Source: Peronospora farinosa (lineage: Eukaryota; Oomycota; Peronosporomycetes; Peronosporales; Peronosporaceae). From it: a stretch of DNA of 64,000 nucleotides. Each line of letters starts with the position of its first letter. Position 1 is the stretch's first letter. Below, one piece after another: positions 54,149 to 64,000 of this stretch. A program made the position numbers and the translations under genes. Under the pieces are notes generated by a model. That model made no database searches. It was not told the origin of the DNA and was given only the letters and a program-made list of their open reading frames with translations. The DNA lies in contig CANTFK010000580.1 in the NCBI GenBank assembly GCA_947646735.1, positions 186,001 through 250,000 on the forward strand. The letters run 5' to 3'.

Positions 54149-57100
54149 CCCTGCAGACTTTGCCCAAGACCTCGACCGCGCTTTCTCCATGGACGCCATG
54201 CCAATCACCACCGCCCGCATCAACAAGTTCGCAGGAACAAACTTTCATACGTGGAAGTTCAAGATGCAGATGGTGCTGGAGGAGCGCGACCTGTGGGATG
54301 TCGTGAGTGGGGAGGTGAAGCTTGAGCAGTGCGTGTCGACATTGGACCAAGCAACGTTTAAGAGGAAGTCACGTAAGGCGCTGGCGATCATCTGTCTCGC
54401 GATGGAAGATTCGCAGTTGTCACTGATGCGCTCGGCGGAGAATGCGTATGATGCATGGTCACGTCTGGAGGGACACTACGAGAAGAAGAGCTTGGCCAAT
54501 AAGCTCTTTCTTCGTCGCCGTTTCTTTACGACAATGATGGGAGAAGGTGATGACGTGCTAGAGCACATCAACAAGCTCAAGACCCTGGCGGAGCAACTCG
54601 ACGCGGTTGGTGCTCCGGTCAGCGAAGATGACTTGGTCATCACTCTTTTGGACAGTCTCAGCGAGTCCTATCAGTTCCTGAAAACGGCGCTGGAGTCAAG
54701 ATCCGACTCGCTGACATGGGATCTAGTGACGTCTCGGCTGATGCATGAAGACCTGAAGCGCAAGGAGCAAGGTGGCGGAGTCGATGGATCTATGCATGGG
54801 CAAGCTCAAGCGTTCATGTCAAGAGACAACAAGCGAAACGGACGACCAGGTAAGAAGACTGGTGCGTGCCACAAGTGTGGGAAACAAGGACATTGGATCG
54901 CGGAGTGCCCCTCGCGGATCCAAGAAGACGCGGAACGACATCGTATCCAGCGTGCGAACGTGGCGCAAGATGAAGATCTTGGAGACTATCTATTTTCGGC
55001 TGGTGGTGAAGTCGCCAAGTCGAGTAACATGTGGCTGGTCGACTCGGGTGCGACGCAGCACATGACGAGTTCCAAGAAGTTCATGAAGAACTACAAGATC
55101 TTCAATCCGGTCGATGTGCACTTGGCAGACGATGGTGTCGTTCAAGCGATCGGAAAAGGCGACATTGTGATGACAATGAAGACGCCACGCGGTACCAAGA
55201 AAGGTGTGCTCACAGACGTGTGGCATATTCCCATGTTATCACGTAATCTGTTCTCCGTGGGTAGATTCACCAAGGACGTCGGGCCAGTCACCTTCGAAAT
55301 CAACGGATGCTTTGCGGAGACGAAAGGTGTCAAGTGAAAGCTCGGTGCTCGCGAAGGCAAAGGGCTTTTCAAGCTCTGCATGACGCCAGAATCGTATAAC
55401 GAGGCAAACGTGTCAAGTTCGAATGATTGTAAAAGGGGTATTAGGTCGTATCTCTGGCATCTTCGGCTTGGTCACATCGGCCACGGAGGACTTGACGCCA
55501 TCGTCAAGAAAGGTTATGGAACCGGCATTGACTTGGCCTCGGTGAACAAATGGGAGACTTGCAGCGGGTGTGCACTCGGCAAGCAAATGCGAGTGAGCTA
55601 TATGTCGAAGTCTCCTGAACAAGCAAAGAAGTTGCTGGAGGTCATTCACAGTGATGTGTGTGGGCCCATGCAAACCCCTACCTACAGTGGCAAACGTTAT
55701 TTTGTTACATTTATCGACGAATACTCACACTATTGTGTGGTATTTCTGCTCAATAACAAGTCTGAAGTGACGACCAAATTTGCAGAATTCGTCGCGTGGG
55801 CGGAAACCCAGACTGGCAAGCGCGTGAAGCTTCTTCGTTGTGACAATGGTGGCGAATACACCTCCGGTGCAATTTACAAGCTTTGTGTGGACCGTGGCAT
55901 TGTGCAGAAATTTACGCCACCGTACACTCCTCAACTGAACGGTGTTTCCGAAAGGATGAATCGTACATTGGTGGAAAGCGCCCGCTGCATGATGGAACAT
56001 GCTAGGCTGGCGAAATCGTATTGGGGAGAAGCAGTCATGACTGCCAACTTCTTGCGCAATCGCTGCTCAACCCGTGCCACACGTCATGACGAGTCACCAC
56101 ATCAAGCTTGGACCGGGAAGAAACCGTTGCTTGCGAATTTGAAGGTGTTCGGGTGTCATGCGTATGTGCATGTTCCAAAGGAAAAACGGTCCAAGTTCGA
56201 CGCTCGATCAATACACTGTCGGTTCATGAAATATGCAGATTACGAGAAAGCGTATCGATTCGAAGAGATCAAGAGTGGTCGTGTGCTGGTCAGCCGCGAC
56301 GCACAGTTTATGGAAGACGTCTTCGACAGTGGAAGACGCGACTACGTTCAAGCCGAAGTAGTTCTAGAAGACGAAGAAGGTTCAACGGATGAAGACTCAT
56401 CGTGTTCCAACAAAGAAGAAGAAGAAGAAGAAAACGTGAAGAATAAAGACGTCGAAACTGGAAGCAAGCGACATCAACGCACGCAGTCACTGGAAGAAGC
56501 GGTCGATATTTTAAGGGCAAAACGACCAAGTCGGTATCAAGGATTGGTCGAGACATCTGCGGTAGCTCAAGAAAGTCATGACTTTGAAGCTACCTACGTC
56601 ATGGAATCAGTGGGAGAATTTCCAACGACGTACAAATCGGCGATGGAATCCAGTGACGCAGTCAAGTGGAAAGAAGCGTGCGACTCAGAAATGGAGTCTC
56701 TTCGCACGACCAAGACCTGGGATCTCGTACCCTTACCAAAAGGCCGTAAAGCAATCGGTAATCGATGGGTCTTTCGAGTCAAGGAGAATCAGGCGGGGGA
56801 AGTCGAACGATTTAAAGCGCGCTTGGTGGCCAAAGGTTTTTCTCAGAAGCGTGGTATTGACTACGATGAGACCTTTGCGCCCGTGGCCAAGTTCACGTCA
56901 ATCAGGATTTTGTTTAGCCTGGCAGCCAAGTATAGCTTGTCGGTACACCAAATGGATGTCAAGACGGCGTTTCTTAATGGACTCCTGGACGAAGACATTT
57001 ACATGGTGCAGCCGGACGGTCACGTCGATGAAGATCACCCGGACTTTGTTTGTCAGCTCAAGCGCTCCCTGTACGGTCTAAAGCAGTCACCACGGATGTG

Positions 57101-58262
57101 GAACCAAACCATCGACAAGTTTATGCTGGAACTGGATTTTAAAAAATGTGAAACGGATCACTGCATCTATGTCAAGCGAGCCGATCAAGACATGATTTTC
57201 GTGGCACTATACGTCGACGATTTGGTTCTCGCGAGCAACAACGACGAGCTACTCAAGTCAACAAAGAAGGCGCTGAGTGATCGTTTTGACATGACGGATT
57301 TGGGAAACCTCAAGTATTTTCTCGGTGTGTAAGTTGATCAAGATTTCAAGGTCGGCACAATCTCGATTCGTCAGTCCAAATTCGCGAAGGACATCCTCGA
57401 GAAATTTGGTATGGAACATAGCAATCCAGTTAAGACTCCACAAGAACCCGGGCTAAAATTGACAAGATCAATGTGCGAAGGAGGATGCAAGCACGAAGAC
57501 ACGATGGCAAATGTTCCATATCGCAATGCTGTTGGATGCCTGATGTACCTCATGGTAGGTACTCGCCCGGATCTCGCAGCTGCAGTGGGAGTGCTGAGCC
57601 AGTTTGCAGCGGACCCTTGTCCGACACATTGGCAAGCACTCAAGCGCGTGTTCAGGTACATCCAAGGCACACGAACCCATGGGATTGAATTTCAAGCCAC
57701 AAGCAATGACAAGCTTCAAGGCTACTCAGATGCAGACTGGGCTGGTGATGTGGAAACTCGACGAAGCACGAGTGGATACGCGTTCCTGATGAACAATGGG
57801 TGATCAGCTGGAGAAGCAAGAAACAGTGTACAGTGGCTCTATCTTCTACTGAAGCCGAGTACATGGCGTTGACAGAAGCCACACAAGAAGCAGTATGGCT
57901 CAAGGCGTTTTTGTGTGAGCTTGGTGAGATGAAGAACGACAAAGCAGTCAAGATATTTGAAGATAACCAAGGTTCCATTGCGCTGGCCAAGAACCCCGAG
58001 TTCCATAAAAAGAACGAAGCATATCGACATCCGGTATCACTTCGTGCGCGAGAAGGTTGCAGACGGCCAAGTGTTGCTACAGTACTGCGCTACAAAGAGC
58101 ATGAAAGCAGACCTCATGACGAAGCCGATCCCCGCTGCGCAGTTCGAATATCTTCGAAGCATGTTGGGGATCAAGACACCAAGGTCTGCCGAGTCGAGTG
58201 GGAGTGTTGTTGAAGGTGCGCCTCGGCCAGAAATCGCTGCACTAAATGTACGGTCTGGTTAG
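54138..58262 (+). pseudogene. Copia gag-pol, interrupted by two stops and two frameshifts
   Basis: One long frame encodes, in order: gag capsid (INKFAGTNFHTWKFKMQMVL); a zinc knuckle CHKCGKQGHWIAEC (about 54867-54910); protease WLVDSGATQHMT (about 55033); the GAG-pre-integrase HLRLGHIGHGGL; integrase with Asp in VIHSDVCGPM, Asp in LRCDNGGEY and Glu in NGVSERMNRTL; reverse transcriptase (NRWVFRVK, QMDVKTAFLNG, ALYVDDLVLAS); and RNase H (GYSDADWAGDVETRRSTSGY, LSSTEAEYMAL). Breaks: TGA at 55335-55337, TAA at 57330-57332, one base missing at the G run 57798-57800, and one base extra at the A run 58007-58011. Frame is the same on both sides of each stop. The last pol codons run about 57 bp into the 3' LTR. 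Confidence 0.9.
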
Positions 58263-58504
58263 TCAGGTGTGCGCCTATCCCATGAGTAATACCACTAGCG
58301 TGGATTACTAATGAGTGACTATCTGATGAGTAACGTGTATAGAGTAGATTACGCATACGCGACTATACGATTAGTAATGCGCAATATAGCGATTAGGAAC
58401 GTGTAGTCGAAGAATCCAGTAGGCTTAGAGTAGCAACAAAGTTTGTGAACTAAGGACCTAAATATATTCACTTTGCATTTTACCAGCTTTGACCAACTCC
58501 TTTA
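58205..58504 (+). repeat. 3' LTR of the copia element
   Basis: 300 bp, identical to the 5' LTR except for one C/T difference that I could see. Directly followed by the TACAC target duplication. Confidence 0.9.
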
Positions 58505-58510
58505 TACACT

Positions 58511-58526
58511 TGGTAGCACTTGTTGG
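58511..58526 (+). promoter_or_regulatory. Primer-binding site of the plus-strand gypsy element
   Basis: TGGTAGCACTTGTTGG would pair with a tRNA ending in AAGTGCTACCA. With the copia insert removed, it lies two bases after the gypsy LTR end. The minus-strand gypsy has the near-identical TGGTAGCACTTTGTGG in the same place. Confidence 0.6.
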
Positions 58527-58599
58527 TCCTTCCCACGACCCGTCTCTCTGAGCGTGCGTGTGGATACGATGTCACTCAACGTAGATTGAGGTGATTTTA

Positions 58600-59505
58600 C
58601 TTACCTCTCCCAACATCATAGGGAGGTGGCAGAGCACTTGGTGCAGGGACTTGGTGAACAAGCCCTGTCCAACCTCTCAAATTTTCCTTTTAAACAACAT
58701 GTGCTCAGTTGGAGCAATTCGAGGTGTTTGTGCTCGGACAGCGTAGAAACGCGTCCGAGGCAAACAGCCAAGCCACGGCTGAGTCCATCAATAAGACTCA
58801 GGATGAGCTTTTGCGTGAACGATCTCGGAATGAGGCGTTCTCAGCCCGGTCTAACCAGCCAAGGCTCATTCGGATGGACTCTCCGAAGTTTGATGGGACT
58901 GCTTCACATACGATTGTCCACTGGCTTTTAGCCGTGGAGCAATGTGGTATGGCGAAGCTCATCGAAGACGACACCAGGATGGTGTCGTATGCCATGTCCA
59001 ACCTCCGTGGCATGGCGTCAGAATGGTCTTTACTCTGCGCTTATGGCAAACGCTGATGCGTTTCCATCATGGACGATCTTTAAGTCAAAGATTCGTGCCA
59101 TGTACCAGCCGCCTAACAATGAAGCGTTACTTCAGGCGCGCTTCTTTGGAGCACGACAGGCGAAACGATCTCTGCAAGAGTATGTTTGTAGGAGATGCGT
59201 TCGGTGTCTGCGTCCATTAATGAGGGTCCGATACCGGAACACATTAAGGCGCCTACGTTCGTGAACGGACTACGGCACGGCCCATCGTTTCATTCCCTTT
59301 TTAAAAGGTGCCAAAGACGATGGAGTAGGCAATTGAAATTGCCATGGTTAAAGAGCAATCCTACAACAGCGCCTCCGCGACAGCTTTTTACAAGGCGTCG
59401 GCCGAGAGTTCGGATGCCACTCAAATAGAGGTAGGCAATGCAGACGTGGCCTACTACAAGTGCGGCAAGCGGTATTTCCAGTACCCCCTAGACTCGCCTG
59501 GGCAA
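58600..59505 (+). pseudogene. Broken gag of the plus-strand gypsy element
   Basis: A retrotransposon gag in several frames. It reads RMDSPKFDGTASHTIVHWLL and LRGMASEW (frame to 59056), then DAFPSWTIFKSKIRAMYQPP (from about 59050), then MRSVSASINEGPIPEHIK and TFVNGLRHGPSFHSLF (59195-59330), then SAESSDATQIEVGNADVAYY (to 59505). This is the usual capsid order of oomycete gypsy gags. At least three frameshifts break it, and no protease or pol follows on this strand. The frame ends where the opposite-strand element begins. Confidence 0.75.
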
Positions 59506-62262
59506 TAAGTCCAACTTCATCACTGCATTTTCTCGAGCAAAATTGTTAGGCTTATCTAAAGAAGCAACATGGACCACAGGGTAATTTACAATCTTCGATA
59601 TATTTCCAATCTTAACTGGAATACTCATCTCCTCCTTGGGCTGTTCTTCCACATATACAAAGATACAACAATTGGAACGCTCGGCTCGTACCAGATTCAA
59701 ACCTGGCGAGCGTCCTTATTTGCCATCTTCTCGAGTTTCTCCGGGAACATTCTAGCATGCTTGGCCGGGTTATACCATTGGAGGAACAATTTGCAGAACT
59801 CCTCCATCTGGCACTTCCCAATCTCATGAATTTTTCCACAACCCCGGCATACAAACAGGCAGCGATCAGACGGGTGGCCCTTCCTTCCACAGCGGTCGCA
59901 GGTCAATCGTTTCCAACAATTCAAATCTCCATGTTTCGTGGACCCGCAATAAGCACATCTCGTATTTTGGACCGCTGACGACGGGCCGGGTCGCTGATCG
60001 ACTGCATGGTGGTGTTGTTCGGCCTCACTGGTCGGTAGATTCTTTGAAAACCTCACACCTAAGTCCCTATCTGCTTCCTTCTCCATAAAGTAGACTCGCC
60101 TTAGATATCCTTTGTTCGTCGAAGATTCTCGGCTGGAGTCTTCAGAGCTCGAGTCTTCCATGGAAGCCCTAACTGCATGTATAGAGCGACGGCTCATATC
60201 TCTCGGTCTGTCCGGTAGCGCAGGTGCCTTCTGACGAAACTTGTTTGATCCAAACAACATCTTGCCTCTTCGTGCCTTCGTCCGCTGACATGCTGTCAAC
60301 ACTTCCTCCAATTCTTCTACACTCACCAGACGCAACATAATCAACTTGTCCGCTAGCTCCGGGTCGTCCACCGTCAAAATTTAGTGGTCGATATGGTCCT
60401 TCTGAACCTTGGGCGACCCATCCTTCATCTTCATCTTCGCCCTGAGTCCAAGCACATCCAGGCGGTACAGAATCCAGCGGGGTCTCCTCCGACCTTTTCT
60501 TCGCAGGGTAGTACTGGCGGGCGACAGGTACCCCCGTACCACAGAACGGAATCATGAACTCTTGCATTAGGTCCTTCCAGTTTCCTCGGACTGAGCGACG
60601 CAATTGACGGTACCAGCTCTGTGCCGGCCCTGTGAACAAACCTCCAAAAAGAAGACATATTACGTCAGCTGGTGCTTGCTCTCTTACACATGCTGTCTTG
60701 CCTGTCGATACCCAGCTGCGCGCTCGATTTTCGTCTTGGTCTCTCCCATGAAATTTTTTGAGATCCGAGGTCGCCGAGAGTTTGATGCGAGAGACTATAT
60801 TTGGTACCTGTCCCAGCGCTGCATTTGCCATCATCGACTGAGTTCCCCTCAAATCCATGTTGTCAGCGTCAAACTCACAAGAACCGACGGATTCCATATC
60901 GACGTCGGTCATCGTGTGACCTCTTGGCCTTTGTATGCCTGGGTTTTAGTCATGGTGAGCGGTCGTCCTTTGCGCCCCTGGTCTTCCTCCTTTTACACTC
61001 CCGTTAGAATGTGCCCGCGGTACTTGACGTTCATTCAGAAATCTTGCCATTGCCGCGTCGAAGAGGGTCTGCAGATCAATTAGCCCTTTCCCCCCAGCAT
61101 CTTCGTCACGGGGCAGAACAAATTCCATTTTTTTTCTCTTGCTGATTTTCCATTGGCTGAAAATCGGAATGATTTTCATTTTCGCCACGCGTCGCCGTTT
61201 CGAGAACTCATGGTTCTTGCTCCGCGTTGCGCGCTCGGGCCTGGAGCAGCGCCGCCCCAGTTGGCCCCAGGGGCATCCTAGTGACTGATCCAGTCGAAGA
61301 CGATCCTGGGGACCACGGAGCTGCTGTAATCTGGCCGCTTGACGTCAGGTGTTGGGATGGGCCTTGCTTCGCCTCTGGGTGGCCGGCGGCTCCATACATG
61401 TGAGGGTAGACCGCGATGTCTTGAAGCGTCATCTGGATGTCCTTGGACCGTGTTTGTGTTGGTGTCGTCAGAGGTACGTATCCCTTTGCTGGTGTGTTAC
61501 CAACTAGGATCGACAGACGCTTGTGTATAAGCTCTAACGTCTTTGTGATTCTGTCGAATTCCAGGGACAGCAGGTCGTCTGGATCGAATCGTCCGGAGAC
61601 CATGTTCGCTTCACAAAGAAGGGTGACCAGCGCAGTGATCGCGTCCGTGACGGTCTGCAGTCGTGGTAGGGTCGACACCGGCCCAGTAAGCTGACCTAGC
61701 AGCCGGATATCGAGGGTCTTCGCGACGGTGTCGCTCTCCAGGAATGCGTTTAGCTTGCGTTGATGGTAGGCCTTCGTGACGTCAGCGTCCGACCATGATG
61801 CCAGTCCTGACTTCTCGGGGCCTATCGACTAGGTGTTTCCTGGCGCCTTCATCCGGAACTTTGTCGGCTTGGACTGCGCGATCTTGGTTTTTTTTTCAAG
61901 GACCTTAGCCTCTCGGTTTTCACCGTCGGCTGATGGTTCTCTGGATCATGATAGGTATCATGAACCAAGGTTTCCTCTACGAGGACATAGGGAGGGTATT
62001 TAGGTTTCTCTTCAATCAGTTCAACCTCGACCATGTTGACCGGGCCCCTCCCAAGGTCCGTTCGGCCCTTCGATCCTTTGTTTTTTTCTTCTTGAGTCAC
62101 TGTCGATCGGTATTCTAGTGGCTCTTCAGTCTTGTGTTCCTTCTTGACTTGAACATCTTTATCTTCTAAGGATCCGCGGTGAAATCCCGCGTCTTCCGAA
62201 GATCCGGGCACGCGCACCATTGTGGTGGAGTGGGCTCTCAAAATTGTATGATGAGACCCCAA
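59488..62262 (-). pseudogene. Broken gag (and start of pol) of an opposite-strand gypsy element
   Basis: Read right to left on the minus strand. A charged, proline-rich N-terminal part (62262-61849) is followed by RLQTVTDAITALVTLLCEAN and later coiled-coil-like stretches (61678-61208). The capsid is at 61188-60380 (LIDLQTLFDAAMARFLNERQ, KLSATSDLKKFHGRD, LFTGPAQSWYRQLRRSVRGN). Next come ELADKLIMLRLVSVEELEEV and three zinc knuckles in a row (CAYCGSTKHGDLNC, CDRCGRKGHPSDRC, CRGCGKIHEIGKC; about 59960-59800), then a protease-region start (59700-59488). Several stops and frameshifts split it. Three tandem knuckles are more than most gags carry. Confidence 0.75.
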
Positions 62263-62936
62263 TAAAACTCACTATGCCGGATTGCCGACAGTCGGAGGGG
62301 TACCCCGATGCCGCGTATGGACCTTCTTCTCACCTTGTGTACCCGTCGGCTGGCGGGTTTCACTCTTTGGAGGACTTGGTGACGATGTAGATGTCTGCTT
62401 TGAGGGAGGTAGACCTGGGCGGCCTCGAGTGGATATGCTTCACTCGGTGGGCCGGTAGGTGGCCACTCGATCGACCTTGTCGAGATTGGGCTTAGAGCCA
62501 AATTCTCCAGGGAGCTTGTCGTCTGTGGCCTTTTCCTTCTTGTTCAAGGGGTATAAACCATTTGACCTTTACTTTGCTCCCGGACCGTGAGGTAAGGGAG
62601 ACCACTTCCGATAGCGGGTCTTGGGGGGTGTTGCTACTCGAACGAGCTCACAGGCATAATATGTCCTGGAGCTCTATTCGCGCTTGAACTTAACCACGGA
62701 ACTGTCATAAACGGAGGGGGTCCAAATTATATCCCTTCCCGGAACAGGTGGTAGCTTAAAGCAAGCTCTTCTTGGGCGACGAAGACTTGCCAAGTAGATC
62801 GCAAATTGAGTAGTATTTAATATAGTCCTATCCTTCAGACTCCTTTACTCTATCCTTGCCTGAAGCTCTGGTCCTTGCGTCGACATGTCTGATCCTTGAG
62901 TTAACTCGTCAGGAGTGGCTGAACCCCGAGGGGCCG
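62263..62936. other. Repeat-island spacer, probably leader of the minus-strand gypsy
   Basis: No coding sequence is recognised. By position this should be untranslated leader between gag and its 5' LTR. Confidence 0.4.
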
Positions 62937-63340
62937 AGGTCGACCGACGAGGGACCCAGGTCTACCAATGATGAACCATGGTCTACCAATGAGGAACCAT
63001 GGTCTACCAATGAGGGACCATGGTCTACCAACGAGGGACCGGGTCGACCGACGAGGGACCCAGGTCTACCAATGAGGAACCATAGTCTACCAATGAGGGA
63101 CCATGGTCTACCAACGAGGGACCGGGTCGACCGACGAGGGACCCTGGTCTACCGATGAGGAATAGAGGTCGACTGACAAAGAAAAGGAACCCAGGTCTAC
63201 CAACGTGGGATCGGGTCGACCAACGTGGGATCGGGTCGACCAACGAGGGAGCGAGCCTATCGACGAGGGGCCGTGGTCGACCGACGAGGGACCCAGGTCT
63301 ACCAACGAGGGACCGAGGCGACCAATAAAGGACCATGGTC
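62937..63340. repeat. Minisatellite of about 21-bp units
   Basis: About 18 degenerate units of the type ACCATGGTCTACCAATGAGG / ACCGGGTCGACCGACGAGGG run head to tail. Two variant classes (GGTCTACC and GGTCGACC) alternate in higher-order blocks. Several SalI-type GTCGAC words recur. As 21 is a multiple of three, all frames stay open through it, which explains overlapping frames on both strands; none is supported as a gene. Confidence 0.88.
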
Positions 63341-63529
63341 AACTCTTTTCGGTACCGGTTAGCCAGTACCCTGATCTTATGTGGGTCCTGCAGATTCTTT
63401 TTTCGCCAACTGTCGCTTCCCCTCGAGGCCCCTATATCTCTTGTCTCTTTTCCCTGATACACGGTCCTTCATACTCCGAATCCAACTGGATTTTGGGGTC
63501 TCCATATCTCCAAGACAAGCCCTTCAACA

Positions 63530-64000
63530 CAAAGCTGCCACGTACCTCACGGGCACACCTTCAAGCAGCGCGAGGAAGCGGTTAAACCGTCTTACCTCCG
63601 CGTGCGGTTGTGGTTGCGTTAGTCGGTCGCTTTAAGCGCCGTACTAAAGTGTTGGCGGTCACTTAGAGAATATGACTGCGACGCCATCACCTCCACCCTA
63701 AGGTGGGGATGGGACACACCCCTTATTACACTATAAAGATTTTCGGCTAGGGGGGCTCCAGCCGCCCAACTATCACACACCATATGGTGCGGTTTGGCAG
63801 GCGGCCGACCATTGGGTGGTTGCTTGTCGACTATATTTATCTATCTCCGGCGATCTGTAATCGAAACCTGTTCACCGCAGGTATCGATCCAGGTACCTCC
63901 CGGTCCCAGTGTCAGTGCTAGACCACTACACCCCTGGGGTCGGTTGGCGGCCACTTAGAGCGGTCCGCGCAACGAACAACTAAGAGGTACCTCACTTACG
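63530..64000 (-). repeat. Inverted gypsy LTR copy, interrupted by a SINE and cut by the window end
   Basis: 63530-63668 and 63943-64000 are the reverse complement of about 53636-53815 of the plus-strand gypsy LTR, with scattered differences. It is likely the 5' LTR of the minus-strand gypsy whose gag lies at 62262-59488. It continues beyond 64000. Confidence 0.8.
63651..63960 (-). mobile_element. Probable tRNA-derived SINE with 18-bp target duplication
   Basis: Compared with the LTR copy at 53231, a 274-bp block (63669-63942) is extra here. It is flanked by an 18-bp direct repeat, GTTGGCGGYCACTTAGAG (63651-63668 and 63943-63960, one mismatch). Long duplications like this are made by L1-type target-primed insertion. 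On the minus strand the block starts with a tRNA-like head: an A-box-like GTGTAGTGGTCTAGCAC and, about 45 bp on, a B-box-like GGATCGATACC. A unique body follows with no coding frame. This fits a SINE oriented on the minus strand. Confidence 0.68.

Larger units (their letters stand above)
53829..58509 (+). mobile_element. Nearly complete Ty1/copia retrotransposon with 5-bp target duplication
   Basis: The element spans 53834-58504 (4,671 bp). Two 300-bp LTRs (53834-54133 and 58205-58504) differ by a single visible substitution (GTGATTATC versus GTGACTATC). The target duplication TACAC is at 53829-53833 and 58505-58509. A primer-binding site follows the 5' LTR at once, and a purine-rich tract (GAGTCGAGTGGGAG) precedes the 3' LTR. 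It sits at the junction between the gypsy LTR and its primer-binding site. LTR identity means insertion is recent, yet the gag-pol frame is broken. Confidence 0.92.

Noticed and set aside
62937..63340. Regular repeats that look like a CRISPR array
   Set aside because: The 21-bp units are contiguous and degenerate, with no unique spacers and no cas genes. The genome is eukaryotic. It is a minisatellite.

Overview
The window is nuclear DNA of a eukaryote, most likely an oomycete (Peronosporales type). Protein-coding genes are compact and carry few introns. The introns are short (about 53-127 bp), GT-AG, some with CTAAC-like branch points, and neighbouring genes are often head to head. The transposon families at the right end (copia and gypsy elements, a hAT, a probable tRNA-derived SINE) fit the repeat landscape of oomycetes. 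The species cannot be fixed from the sequence alone.

Layout. Positions 1-48.6 kb are a gene-dense housekeeping island. In order: the 3' part of a SYLF-domain lipid-binding protein (+); Mediator subunit MED7 (-); an Mpv17/PMP22 membrane protein (+); a TADA1/Hfi1-like SAGA subunit (-); an LSM-domain RNA protein (+); an SAM methyltransferase (+); a secreted serine carboxypeptidase (-); a giant HECT ubiquitin ligase of about 4,790 residues (+); the GPI-anchor enzyme PIGO (+); an STK11IP-like LRR protein (-); a giant USP-type deubiquitinase of 2,933 residues (+); a decayed segment that may be a chaperonin remnant; a small protein with a PARP-type zinc finger (+); a D-lactate dehydrogenase-like enzyme (-); DUSP12 phosphatase (+); sideroflexin (-); and a fatty-acid elongase (-). 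Exon joins were worked out by hand, and most keep frame and conserved motifs across the splice.

Positions 48.6-64 kb are a repeat island. It holds a deleted hAT with intact ends and an 8-bp target duplication, an AT-rich piece ending in what looks like the antisense 3' end of a mitochondrial small-subunit rRNA, a gypsy 5' LTR plus broken gag inserted next to an old copia fragment, and a second gypsy 5' LTR. A nearly complete copia element (53834-58504; LTRs differ at one visible site) sits at the junction between that second LTR and its primer-binding site. Further right are gag remnants of two gypsy elements in opposite orientation, a 21-bp minisatellite, and an inverted LTR copy that carries a probable SINE with an 18-bp target duplication.

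How the genes relate. Most are unlinked housekeeping functions. Two themes recur. Four gene pairs share short head-to-head promoters (MED7/Mpv17, TADA1/LSM, STK11IP/USP, D-LDH/DUSP12). A very large ubiquitin ligase and a very large deubiquitinase lie on the same strand within 30 kb. I saw no convincing RxLR/CRN effector, CRISPR array or intact rRNA/tRNA gene. The most unusual signals are the two LTRs packed with serial stem-loops, the copia priming site that overlaps its gag start codon, and a roughly 90-residue domain present near both ends of the USP protein.
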